Source: Sophora flavescens
Taxonomy: Eukaryota > Streptophyta > Magnoliopsida > Fabales > Fabaceae
Reading direction: 5' to 3'
Assembly (NCBI GenBank): GCA_030762895.1
Contig: CM061069.1
Span: 25,105,404 to 25,169,403, forward strand
DNA: 64,000 nucleotides
Below the pieces are notes generated by a model. That model saw only the letters and a program-made list of their open reading frames with translations, searched no databases and was not told the origin of the DNA. A program made the position numbers and the translations under genes. This document shows, piece by piece, positions 25,601 to 36,777 of the stretch (position 1 is its first letter; each line of letters begins with the position of its first letter).

Positions 25601-26569
25601 ATGCTAATTGCAAGTGCAGATAAGGATGCAATCAGCAAGTTAAAACAGTTGCCAAGTTCTGAGTTTGAAATGAAAGACTTAGGTGCAGCAAGGAAAATCT
25701 TAGGCATGGAGATTTCTAGAAAAAGAGATGAATGCCTATTATTTTTATCTCAGTCCAGCTATGTGGAGAAGCTGCTCAAAAGGTTCAATATGTCCACTGC
25801 TAAACTAGTATCTACCCCTATTGCTGTTCATTTCAAACGCTCTGTTGATCATTCTCCTAAATCAGAAGAAGAATTCAAATATATGGAAAACATTCCTTAC
25901 TCAAATGCCACTAGAAGCTTGATGTATGCCATGGTCTGCACAAGGCCAGACCTGGCATACTCAGCAAGTATAGTCAGCAGGCTTATGGACAATCCTGGAA
26001 AGCAGCATTGGCTTGCTGTTAAGTGGATTTTTTGACATTTGAGAGGAACACATTCTGTTGGTTTGTTTTATGGCAAAAGGAATGAAAATTCAGAAGGCAT
26101 TTCAGGTTATGTTGATGCAGACTTTGCAGGAGACCTTGACAAAAGAAGGTCTTTGACTGGATTCTTGTTTACTCTACATGGAAATGTGGTAAGTTGGAAG
26201 GCCAATTTACAATCAATTGTAGCCTTGTCTACCACTGAAACAGAGTATATATCTCTGATTGAATCTATCAAGGAAGCCTTATGGTTAAAAGGCATTATCA
26301 GTGAGCTTGAGGGATCAACATTCCCTGTGACAATTTGATGTGATAGTCAAAGTGCTATTTGGCTTTCTGAAAACCAAGTGTTTCATGAAAGAACAAAACA
26401 CATAGACATAAGGCTACATTTTATAAGAGATATAATTTCTCAACAGTTGATAGAAATAAGAAAGGTTGCTAGTGAAGATAATCCAGCTGACATGCTTACC
26501 AAGGTAGTTTCAGGAACTAAATTTACACATTGTTTGAATTTGATTAATGTTCGAAATTGCAGGGTATGA
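22623..26569 (+). pseudogene. Copia gag-pol polyprotein, lightly broken
   Basis: Gag at about 22630-23400 with a Retrotran_gag_2/UBN2 region and a knuckle reading CYYYHKDGHYRREC, where the second Cys of CX2CX4HX4C is Tyr. Protease active site WILDSGC at about 23463. Pre-integrase CHYRLGHVSERGL at about 23865. Integrase at about 24000-24400 (HSDIWG, RTNNGLEY, QQNGLAERMNRT, so the D-D-E set is visible, with N beside the second site). RT at 25100-26000 with LLLYVDDMLIA. RNase H at 26100-26560 (YVDADFAGDLDKRRS, TETEYISL). Breaks: TAG 23517, frameshift near 24643, TAA 24925, frameshift in an 11-A run (25078-25088), TGA 26033, TGA 26336. No in-frame start ATG is visible before 22692. Likely a Tork/Tnt1-like lineage, low certainty. 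Confidence 0.9.
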
Positions 26570-26618
26570 GTCTCTTCAAGGGACTGGCAGAGTCAACTTA
26601 CCTAAAGATTGAAGATCC

Positions 26619-26629
26619 AAGGTGGAGAA
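26619..26629 (+). promoter_or_regulatory. Copia polypurine tract
   Basis: AAGGTGGAGAA directly before the 3' LTR, the usual plus-strand primer position. Confidence 0.8.
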
Positions 26630-27096
26630 TGTTAATATGTTAGCATTGTGGATCATCAATGAGCTAAAGCTAACTGATTGGAGATCAAGCTTGGCTGTGA
26701 TATTGTTGAATAACAAAAAGTGATATCAGTTTGAAAGTTAGTTACATTCAGTTGTAACTGTTTTAGGCTTTCCCTTTGTGCACATTGTGATATAGAAGTC
26801 TATCTGTTTGTACATTCAGCAGTAGTATAAATAGCCATTACTATAGGTGTGAATGGTAGAGTGATTATATCTCAGATTTCAGTAAAGACCTGTATTCAGT
26901 TTTGCTTAATAAGATTGACTCAGTGTGGATGTAGGGGTTTTTGGATCTCAGCCCTGAACCACGATAAAGTGTGCCTTGTTCATTCCTTTCTTTCTCTGCT
27001 AAAAATTCAGTTTTTCTTGCTTTCAACACAAGTGTGTGCGTGTGTATTCTTTTCTGCTATCAGTCCAAAGACTGACACACAGCATAGTTCACAACA
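26630..27096 (+). repeat. Copia 3' LTR
   Basis: 467 bp, same length as the 5' LTR, about 12 substitutions by hand count and no obvious indel. TATAAATA is repeated at 26826-26833. Confidence 0.95.
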
Positions 27097-27448
27097 ATAT
27101 ATATAGGGATATAGATAAAGTTGATATTTCACTAAGGCTGTCTTGTAGTCTCATATGGAAGTTGCTATTGTTTCGACACTAAGGGAAAGCAATTCAGCTT
27201 GAAATTTTGTAGCAGAAGACACTTGGGTAAAAGTCATGAGAACCCAATTTTTTTATAAGTTGATGTTTCACTCCAGCAGAGTTGCATCGTCGCATGCACC
27301 AACATAAGCATAAGATATGGGTGGATAGGAGATCAGAACATGTAAATGTAATGAGCTCTAACCTTTTACCTCTACTTTGTTTTGGTGTTGGTTTGTTCTA
27401 TTTTGGTTTGTTCTGACGTATCAATTAGTCTTATATTGGTGTTGACAA

Positions 27449-27876
27449 GACGAATTTACACACAAATTTGAAGAGTTGACCCAAAGAGCATTTGTGCAAG
27501 GAACTCCTCCACCAACTGAGTTATATTTATGGCGTGATGTAGCTGGAATGAAGAAAGGGAAAATATATGGCCTTGGAATGTAATCAATTGTACTATCTGG
27601 GAGCCCTTACTATCGTGGCTCATATTCTTCATCAGTTGATTCGTTACAAAGACAGGAGCTTGAAGAATTGAGAAAAGAGATCGAAAACCTTTGATCTGAA
27701 AGACAGCTGTGGAATAGAATTGCAAAAACTGAGGGCGCACTTGGAAAAAACAAAAACTGGATGCAAGCACTAATTGACAACATGAATCGTCAGCACGGGC
27801 CAGATAGTATATCAGAAACAGAGGATGAGGATGAGACAGCCACTGAGTGCAGAAGAGTGAAAAATTTAATGTTTTA
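27449..27876 (+). pseudogene. TnpA-type (Transposase_24) C-terminal fragment of CACTA D
   Basis: Reads FTHKFEELTQRAF, GTPPPTELYLWRDV and GKIYGLG, the conserved end of the plant Ptta/En/Spm transposase domain, followed by an acidic coiled-coil-like tail (QELEELRKEIENL, ETEDEDETATEC). In-frame stops at 27581-27583 and 27692-27694. The reading frame is then cut by CACTA C at 27877. The 5' part of the gene is not recognisable between the Copia insertion and 27430. Confidence 0.75.
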
Positions 27877-27889
27877 CACTACAAAAAAA

Positions 27890-28225
27890 CAACTGTTTAG
27901 CGACCGTAATATTCGGTCGCTAAACAGTGTAAATCGGTCGCTATTTAATTTAGCGACCGATTAAGGGTGGTAGCTGAATAGAAATAATATTTCGGTCGCT
28001 AATTGGCGACCGAATTTTCAGTCGCTAAATAATAATAAACGGTCGCTATTAGGTTGGTCGCATTTTTTTGGGTAACCATTTTTAGCGACCGATAATCGGT
28101 TGCTAGTTCGGTCGCTAATTTTGGTTACTGTTAACCTGTATTAGCGACGGATTTTCGGTCGTTATACCTCATCTGTAAATGTTAAATAAAGTTTAGCGAC
28201 CGAATTATTGGTTTCTAATTCGGTC
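27890..28225. repeat. Subterminal TTAGCGACCGA repeats, 3' end of C
   Basis: At least ten TAGCGACCG / CGGTCGCTA words, many as head-to-head pairs such as TTTAGCGACCG...CGGTCGCTAAA. The opposite end has the same set at 35440-35900. Confidence 0.85.
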
Positions 28226-28432
28226 GCTAAACTGGTTATTATTATTATTTTTTTAATTTTAATTTTTAAAATAATTTTTTTTCTGATTTTCTTTAAACGT
28301 TAGAAAAATTACTAATAAAACACACCAAATTACTTATGAAATATACAATCATAAAAAATAATAAATATATATAAAAAGAATACTCCAAAATGTCGTACAA
28401 GAATCGTTTAAAGTCAAAAAAATGGAAAAAAA

Positions 28433-29096
28433 TCAGTCATGATGAAGGGGAGATGGAGGAATCCAATCATCCTCAGCATCTGTACCACCGACGTCTACTA
28501 GCTGATCGTCCTGCCGTAGCAGACATCGATGGATGGCGGCGGCCGGCGAACGAGGAGCGGCAGCAGGCGGCACAACCGTCAGAGCATCATCCTGAGCAAC
28601 TGGAGTCTGGATCCTCATCTGTTCCAACACCAGCCGCAGTGTCTTACCCTGCTCGATGCTCGCCTGCATCAGCTGCAGGTGTGCCTGAGTCAACTGTGCA
28701 ATTTGGTTCGCCATCTGCTGCTCTCTCTCGCTCTTCTCCCGAAGCTCCGCGTTCAGCCGCGTGATGGACCACGATACTTTATATATATTAAAAAAATTAA
28801 ATTAGCATACTCGTTATCCCCCTGGGGATAAGAAGAATCCTCCTGTCGGATGGACCACGACTCTCCTGTCCCGATGATGATGATGGTCCTGTCGTCGTAG
28901 GTGTGGATGATGAGGGTGCAGCCTGTGTCCCGACCACATGAGGCTGGGTGGGGGGTGCAACTCCATCACCCTGAGGTGTCCCGTTCACAGAGGTGTTGGT
29001 AGGGTGGTCTCGATCTGAAGGCTGTGGGTCGGCCGTGGAAGGGACTCTCGCAGCACGACCTCCACGACGACCCCTACCTCTAGAGGAATATGCCAT
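28433..29096 (-). pseudogene. TnpA-type gene of C, core deleted
   Basis: The minus strand begins MAYSSRGRGRRGGRAA at 29096, a basic Arg/Gly-rich start followed by a Pro/Ser/Thr-rich stretch to about 28817. A C-terminal piece 28714-28433 (QIAQLTQAHLQLMQASIEQG, then an acidic end DAEDDWIPPSPLHHD) follows after a short AT-rich gap. The central Transposase_24 core that should lie between them is missing. The N- and C-terminal style matches CACTA gene-1 proteins, but without the core the assignment is inferential. Confidence 0.6.
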
Positions 29097-29206
29097 CTGT
29101 GAAAAAAATGAAAAGATGATTACACAACAATGTAAATAATACAAAAATAAATTACCTAATAAGTAGAATGACATTTACACAATGAATTATGACATAAATA
29201 AATTAC

Positions 29207-32200
29207 CTAAGTAGAATCTCCGTCACTAAATTCACCCTCACTCTCATCAGTATCACTTGATCGGAATGTACCTTCGCTAGATGCGTCCAACTCGGATTGA
29301 TCCATTAACTCTCTTTCAACTTCTTCCCCATTTTCGGAAATGTCCGCTAGAGAATTAACAATAATGTCCGGCGTAATTTGCAATGGTACGTGGGGTCTTG
29401 AAAACTCATCATCTTGGTACGGAGCATCTTTTTCAGGCTGGTTGATTACATTATCAGTAATTATACTGCGAGCCTTTATCTTAATAACACCCAACCAGCC
29501 ATGATGTCCTTCGGGATATGGCGAGTAATAAACCTGCTCAGCCTGTTGTGAAAAAATGAATGGTTCGTACGCCTTATTATACCTTCGAGACATCCTAACT
29601 TGAACAATACCATAATTTTTATCTATTTTTGTCCCTACGTCAAGAGTAGGATCAAACCAATCACACTTGAAGATAACTAACTTCATCACGGGGAAACTGG
29701 TATAATCGAGTTCAAGGATGTCAGTTAGAACCCCATAGAAATCATCCTCTACATTGCCATCAGTGGCTCGCACACAAGCACCATAGTTGCACGTCTGTAT
29801 TCCTTCATTCCATGTTTTTGTGTTAAATTTATATCCATTTACAATATAAGTATTCCATGATGTAACCCATCTGTTAGGCCCCCATGCCAAATTTGTCAAC
29901 AATGGATTTTGAACATTGTTTTCTGGATCTAGTACCTAAAAAATCAAATATTATATTATTCTTATACATGCTATATTTTTTAGGAGATAAAATGTATTTC
30001 AACAAATGAAGGTGCTTAACCTACATATTTACTGAACCACGTAGCAAAGTGAGAAGTAATTTCTCGATCAACCTGATCGTTTGAAATGTCAGGTTGGAGA
30101 TCCCTTAGAAAATTGCCGTACATCCTACATATGGGAGATTAACAACAGGACGATTAATAATCATAAATGTCAATTGAACTTATAAAAGACATTGTAGAAA
30201 CTTACTTTAAATATGGCGCGACCTCTTCACAATTTTGAAGGATATACAGATGAGCAGCATTAATGTCACGCTGCTCCAAGAAATATCCTTTTAATTTGCC
30301 ACTAAATGTGCCCGGATAGTTGAATATTGATATAGGAGGACTAGTTGAACTTCCTTCGCCCGAATCAACGTTTCTAGGCATCCTTGTTCTTCTCGTGTTA
30401 ACTTCGTCCGGATAGAAATAAGAGGCAAAAGTGGAAGTCTCCTCTACTAAGTATGCTTCACAAATGGAACCCTCCACTTGTGCCTTGTTCTTGACTTTGT
30501 GTTTAAGGGAGTGCAGGAACCTATTACAGAGGGATACATACAAATAATTACTAGTTTTAGGGAAAGCTAAACTACGCTCTCCTTTTCGTGAATTTCATAT
30601 GTATTAAGTAAAATAGTTGATGTTGTTTACCTCTCAAATGGATACATCCAGCGGTATTGGACTGGGCCACCAACTCTTGCTTCGTACGGTAGATGAACTG
30701 GCAGGTGTTCCATGGAATCAAAGAAACTCGGCGGGAAGATTTGCTCCAGCTTACATAACAAAACGGGTATCTTGACTTCCATATCCTTTAATTGATTCAC
30801 ATTTAGTGTTGTCGCTGTAAGCTCCTTGAAAAAGTGGCTAAGCTCAACAAGTGGGTTCCAAATTTGCTTCGGTAATGCGTCGAACGCAATTGGAAGCAAC
30901 CGTTGCATGAACACGTGGCAATCATGACTCTTCATTCCATGTAACTTTGCTTCCTTAATGTCAACACATCTACCCAGATTGGAAGCATACCCATCTGTAA
31001 CTTTAGTTCTTTAACCCACTTACTGCATTTACCACTTTCTGTGCTTTGCTTAGTGTATAACTTGCCTTCGGTTTGATAAGTCTGCCACGACCACCGTCCT
31101 GCAACTCAAGCTCCTTCCGATTACAAATGTCAGCCAGGTCCAATCGGGCTTTATTTGTATCCTTTGTCCTCCCCTTGATGTCCATCACAGTGTCAAACAC
31201 ATTCAAAAACACATTCCTCTCTGTATGCATGACATCAATGTTGTGACGGAGTAGCTGCGTCCTCCAATACGGCAACCTCCAAAATATACTTTGTTTTGTC
31301 CAATTATGGTTGACGCCATAATCAGGAATATGTTCTCCTTGGGTTTCATGGACGAGCGGTAAGTACTGTACTCTGCGCCATACATTAGGACCAGTCAAAC
31401 GTGGTGGAGGCGGTGTTGTCTCCACACAACGCTTCATGAATGCATTCTTGTTCCGCCTATAAGGATGATCTTATGGAAGGAATTGACGATGACAATCAAA
31501 ATATGAGATCTTTCGAATGCTTTTAAGCGTGAATGCCTTCGATCGCTCCATACATATTGGGCATCCAAGCTTCCCCACGGTCATCCAACCCGACATCATC
31601 CCATAAGCAGGAAAGTCGTTGATCGTCCACATTAAAGCTGCTTTCATGATGAAATTCTGCCTCAAAGATACGTCATATGTCAACACACCGTCATTCCACA
31701 GCATTGTCAACTCATCTATCAGCGGCTGCAAGTACACATCAATCTTACCTTTTGGATTAGACGGACCCGGAATTACGACTGTTAGGAACATAAACTCCCG
31801 CTTCATGCACATCCCCGGGGGAAGATTGTACGGAGTCAGGATAACCGGCCAACAAGAGTATGCTTTTCCAGACTGCCCAAAAGGATTAAATCCATCAGTA
31901 GATAACCCCAATCGGACATTGCGAGGGTCCTGCGAAAATGCCATATGAACCCTATCAAAATGCTTCCAAGCTTCTCCATCAGATGGATGACACAAGATAT
32001 CTTGCTCCCTCTCATGCTCACTATACCACCTCATGTGAGCTGCAGTGGCCATCGAAGAGTACAATCTTGTAAGTCTTGGCACGAGCGGAAAGTACCACAT
32101 CTTTTTTAGCGACCTCTTCTTCTCAATGCCCATCCTAGTGGTTGTCTTATACCGATCCGCACCACAAAATCGACAACATGTTATGCTTTCCGTTGAATCA

Positions 32201-32955
32201 TCCTTATAGTACAACATACATCCATTCGGGCAACAATCAATTTTCAAACACCCCAGACCCAAATTTTCCACAGACTTCTTAGCATGATAAAAACTAGTAG
32301 GCATCCGATTGTCTTCTGGCAACGCCTTGGACACTGACCTGGTGAGGCGATTAAAACAGCCTTCTTGCATATTGTAGTCACATTTGATACTCAACCATTC
32401 CATGCACATCGACAACTCCGTGTACTCCTGACATCCTTCCCACAATGGAGATCGTGCAGCACTCAGCATATCATAGAATCTTTGAGCTTCGGGATTCGGA
32501 TTCTCCTCTATGCATTGGGAACCCATTCCACCATCTTGTCCCCCATCTTCTTCTAGTACAACACCAACCGATGGTCCAGCATGATCCATTATCATCTGCT
32601 CGTATGGATTCAATTCTTCCCTCCGGTCACCACTTCCATAGTACGAACCTTCAACCACAATCGGGTTTAAGTCAGGCAACGTCTCACCATGGTTACTCCA
32701 CCAATAGTAATCAGGCATGAAGCCTTTCTCATAAAGATCGGCTACAACTCCATCCACGCTTTTGAAAGATTGACACTTGCATCTTTTGCAAGGACACCTC
32801 AATTGATCACCGCCCAGCCGTATAAATCTCTCCTGGCTAACAACAAACTCTATAAACTCACCCACTCCAACTCTATACTCTTCCCTAAGACGTTTATTCC
32901 GATCCAACCTACAATACATCCATTTACGATTCTCCGGAATATCCATTGCTGGCAA
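29207..32955 (-). pseudogene. TNPD-type CACTA transposase of C, nearly intact
   Basis: Exons on the minus strand: 32955-30631, 30520-30206, 30125-30025, 29935-29207. The start is at 32955 or, more likely, the fourth codon. N-terminal Transpos_assoc domain with Cys pairs (CPCKRCKCQ). Transposase_21 core at about 32100-31500, with VRLGLSTDGFNPFG, SCWPVILTPYNLPPGMCMK and TINDFPAYGMMSGW. DUF4218 at about 30940-30635 (GMKSHDCHVFMQRLLPIAF, FPPSFFDSMEHLPVHLPYE). DUF4216 in the last exon (FKCDWFDP). TNPD proteins carry the catalytic function in En/Spm elements. Defects I can see are one in-frame TAA (31471-31473) and two small frame shifts near 31030 and 31000. It is the best preserved TNPD here. Confidence 0.85.
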
Positions 32956-35430
32956 TCAAATAGCCTGACCAATCCTACAATAACACTTATATATTACGGT
33001 GCATTCCAATAACTCCATCAATCTCGTTCTTATGACAAGGTATGGACCTATCCCATTCGAGAAGAAACCTTTGCCACACTCGACTACTAATAGTTATTCC
33101 CATATTCAAATACCTTATACTTGACAAAATTTTGGCAGCATTTCCCACCGGTCTCCAAGTTACACGACTCGAGCACGGTCAGAATCACCGCGATCAAGTA
33201 TGCACCAGGAGAACAAAAGGAAATGCATCAGACCGAGATTTTAACAAGTATATAAGGCATTTCAACATTGAAATGACTATTGTACGAGTGTGAAAAAGGT
33301 TTTTTCCCAAACTGTCGCACTTGGACAATTCAAGATTCAATACAATGAGCATGCATACCTTGATAAGTTACGCATGCTCATTAATATTGAATCTCAAATA
33401 GGAAACTAAGGCTTTCGTAAATTAATTATTACCTCTAACAAAATAAAACCATTAACCTATAAATATTGCAAAATTGTTGAGCTTATATAAATTGCAGCGT
33501 AAATCAATACAAACTTAGATTAAATATTGTAGCAAACATCCTATTGAGCTCCGCTCTCCACTAACAAGTAGCAGTTAATTGTCAAACACATACATAATTT
33601 CTAAATTATCAGCACACAACCAGCATCCCGCCTTTCGGACAGGATCACATCCTATTGAGCTCCGCTCTCCACTAACAAACAACACATATTGACAAACACA
33701 TGCATAAACATTAAATTATCAGCATACAATCAGACAAGATCACATCCTATTGAGCTCCGCTCTCCACTAACAAACAAATCACTATTCTATATATACAGAA
33801 TCCAGTACAACTATTTATAAGACTAGAAACACATACATTAATATAAAATAGAATCAACAATATACGGTTACAAATTTAGAACAACTTGCAACTTCCCTTC
33901 TTCCTTATACTCTCCTCCCCATCTCCTTTATTTCAGAAGAAGAGGAAACAAAGGGAGAAAAGTTTGATAAATCTCATATCTCAAAATTTCAAACCCGCCC
34001 ACCCCCACCCCAAGTGTGTACCAAACTGACCTCGATAATGAATTATTCATGGCATCATTTTGAAGTTTTTGAAATTGGATTATGTTTACACCCAAAAAAA
34101 ACAAAAATAAATAAATTACAGGATATGGTCTCTGTGTGCATTAAGGAGACATACCATAGAGCTATGTTATTTGCACATCACAATCTCTTGCATCTCCCTA
34201 TATACTATTTCATAGGGAAAATGGACCCTTTTCTCATTAACTTAAGGTGTAAAAGGAGATGTTGGAGATTGTGATGAATGAATAACATTAATACATAACA
34301 TGTGATACTTCCCCAACCCCCTTTAACCATTGTGGTTGAGGCTATAATTGATTGAAGTTTCTCTAATCTCTATTATGTTTGTGTGAAGTCTTTTTTGTTT
34401 TCATCCAAAGCTTAGCTATATTCATGAGACAAGATAGCTAATAAATCTTTCTGCTGCCAGGTCCTATCAAGACCGTTGCTTGTCCTTTCAATTGCATCAA
34501 CCTATTTTTGATCAATCAGAATGTTGCAATGGAACGTCAGATTGTATTACTAATTCACATGATTCAGTAGCATACTTAGAACCATCTCCTGTGCAGGATG
34601 ATATGAATACAAGGGTATATGAATGCTCCTAATCTTCATGCAAAGGTTTATGTGTGTGCTTATTTAACCCCTTTATCTAGCTAAGAATAGTAGAAAATAT
34701 ATTTACCCGACATTAATCTATTGGGGGCATCGATAAATTTCAAAGTTTTCATTTAGCTATGCAAATAAGTGTTATACAACAACTAAACCAAAACTTGGTG
34801 CTTCCCCAAGGTAACCAGATTTGTCATGCCACTCGAGTTTTTGTCTTTGGAACATTTTTGTAATAAAATTTGGATTAATTACAGTCTCTGTTTCTGATAT
34901 TTCATTTTACAATCATGATTGGCCTCATTCTGCAATCTGCAATTTCCATTCAGAGAGAAAAAGATGAAGCCTCAGAAAATTTTTGAACCCTCTTAGACAT
35001 ACCACCAGACCAGAATTTTTGGACACACTCACAAAGCAACCAAAACAGTAATCATCGTTGTTGCAAAAAGAATTTCAGAGACTCTGAAATAACAATAAAA
35101 CGGAGAATGAAGGGCGCAGGGGATACATAGAAGGAAGGAGGGGATACCTTTGCAGTGGTCCTTGCGGTTGTCCCTGTGGTGGCCGGAGCTCTACGGTGGT
35201 GGCACTGTTTCTGCGGAGGGAAAGACCAAAGATGAGAGGGAGGAAAAGGAAGAGAAGAAAGGAAGAGATGAGAGGTAAGAAGACTTACGTACTATGATAC
35301 GGTGGTGGTCGTACTGGTGCGGTGGTGGCGGTTGTGGAGACGGACTGGCGTGGTGGTGGAGGTAGGGAGCAGAGCTGAGAGAGGAAAAATAAAGAAGTGA
35401 GGAAGGAAATGGGAGATTTCGCGATTTAGG
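32956..35430 (-). other. Leader/intron region of CACTA C
   Basis: About 2.5 kb upstream of TNPD on the minus strand. It holds a G/T-rich (minus strand C/A-rich) putative leader exon near 35140-35400 with GGTGGTGG runs, long AT-rich intron-like sequence and the repeat at 33538. No other gene recognised. Confidence 0.5.
33538..33775. repeat. About 100-bp tandem repeat, 2-3 copies (C leader)
   Basis: ATCCTATTGAGCTCCGCTCT followed by CCACTAACAA occurs at about 33538, 33648 and 33743, with similar AAACACATxCATAA and ATTATCAGCA sequence between copies. Confidence 0.85.
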
Positions 35431-35439
35431 GATTTTAGT

Positions 35440-35905
35440 TTTAGCGACCGAAATAATTCGGTCGCTAAAATGGTTAGTTTGAATTTGAATTTATAATTTT
35501 AGCGATCGACTTAAATTTCGGTCCCTAACAAGCGCTATTTTATTTTTTATACGCGCCGTTTAGCGACCGAATTAATATCGATCACAAATATAAATAAAGT
35601 TTAGATTATGAATTCATAAATTTAGTGATGGATTTCGAAATCGATCGCTAATATAAATAAAGTTTGACCGTTGCATTTAATTCGGTCACCATTTCGGTAG
35701 CTAAAAATTCATAAATTTCTGACTTATACTTTCCTTTGTTTAGCGACCGACATAGCGACCGATATCTCTGCTACGCTCTATTTCGGTCGCTATTTCGGTC
35801 TCAGACTCAACTCTAACCAGTGTTTCATGTAGATTCTACAATCGACCACTATTTCGGTCGCAAATAGCAACCAAAAAATTCGGTCACTATTTTCGGTCGC
35901 TAAAT
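35440..35905. repeat. Subterminal TTAGCGACCGA repeats, 5' end of C
   Basis: TTTAGCGACCGA and TCGGTCGCTAA words repeated in both orientations up to the CACTA end at 35923. Inferred TnpA-binding zone by analogy with En/Spm. Confidence 0.85.
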
Positions 35906-36179
35906 GACCTTTTTTTTGTAGTGTTACTGTTATTAATGACTGGCAAACATTTCATACTTAGTGTATTATTTTGGAATTAGTTTAAAGTATTGAATCTATC
36001 GGTCAAATTCAAATATTATGCACATTGATGTTTTTAATAAATTGAATTGTTTTGTTATACATAATGTATTTGATATTAATGGTATATCAGGTTTAAGAAA
36101 ATATTTAATATATTTATAATTTTTTTTTATCAGCACACAAAGTGGTGATCGAATTATTTAATGATTTATTGGAAAAAAA

Positions 36180-36600
36180 ATAATAGAATCGGTCACTAAT
36201 TTGGTCTTTAAGGTCACTAAATGAGCGACTAAAAGTAGTCTCGAAATTCGTCACAAATTCATATAACAAATTAGTCATTAAATTGGTCATAATCTTGGTC
36301 TCAAATTTCGTGTCTAAAATCGGTCACCAAAATCGATCACTAAATTGGTTGCTATAATCGGTCTCTAAACCGGTGTCCATAATCAGTCACTAAATTGGTA
36401 GCCATAATCGGTCTCTAAATTGGTCTCAAAATCGGTTACTAAATCGGTCACTAAAATCGGTCTCTAAATCAGCGTCTAAAATCGACCACTAAATCAGTCT
36501 CAGAAAAAGCAGCCACTAAATTGGTCTTTGCAAATTAGCCACCAATGGTTTATAGACTGAAAAAAAAAAAAGGGTCTTATCGACTGATTTTTCGGTCTCT
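36180..36600. repeat. Subterminal repeats, right arm of D
   Basis: Twenty or so short units of AAATCGGTC(A/T)CTAAAT type, spaced about 15-20 bp, ending in the CTAGTAGTG terminus. Same core as the left arm at 17657-18650 but in a shorter-period form. Confidence 0.85.
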
Positions 36601-36777
36601 ACATGGCCAGATTTCTAGTAGTGATTTATCTATTATTTTCAAAAAATACCAAACAAAAGAGAAGCATATACTTAATAATTCAATCGACCCAAGGCCCATA
36701 TTCCTTTGCAGGTGTTCTTGTAAACCTAACCTAAATATTTCGGGACTCAAAGAGAAGCAAGGGAAGATAGAAAGAGT

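Larger units (their letters stand above)
22117..27096 (+). mobile_element. Ty1/copia element, complete, recent (ATATA duplication)
   Basis: Two 467-bp LTRs (22117-22583, 26630-27096) begin TGTTAATATG and end CACAACA. ATATA flanks it at 22112-22116 and 27097-27101. A primer site (22585) and a polypurine tract (26619-26629) are in place. By hand count the LTRs differ at about 12 positions (about 2.6%), so this is a young insertion. Internal coding order is gag, protease, integrase, RT, RNase H, the copia order. Confidence 0.95.
27877..35923 (-). mobile_element. CACTA element C, 8047 bp, target duplication TTA
   Basis: Both ends are intact: CACTACAAAAAAACAACTG at 27877, and ...TTTTTTTTGTAGTG ending at 35923. 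TTA precedes (27874-27876) and follows (35924-35926). The terminal 30 bp match as inverted repeats including TTTAGCGACCG. Genes run on the minus strand: TNPD-type 32955-29207, then a TnpA-type remnant 29096-28433. It is inserted in the TnpA fragment of CACTA D. Confidence 0.95.
17657..36623 (+). mobile_element. CACTA element D (old, heavily nested)
   Basis: The right end reads GGCCAGATTTCTAGTAGTG at 36605-36623 (CACTACTAGAAATCTGGCC on the other strand). The left end at 17657 aligns with this terminus from the TGTAGAGACC part inward, but the outermost 20 bp or so are missing. Both sides carry GGTCTCTAAAT/GGTCACTAAAT subterminal repeats. Inside lie a leader with C-rich sequence (about 21130-21420), a TnpA-type fragment (27449-27876) and three later insertions (18789-21106, 22117-27096, 27877-35923). 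Removing them leaves an element of roughly 3.6 kb without TNPD. Confidence 0.75.

Noticed and set aside
27880..28225. Regular short repeats that could suggest a CRISPR-like array
   Set aside because: Both orientations are mixed, spacing is irregular and they sit at a CACTA terminus in a plant genome.
28390..28831. Plus-strand open frames over the TnpA remnant of CACTA C
   Set aside because: They lie opposite the minus-strand gene remnant, whose reading has the better composition and context.
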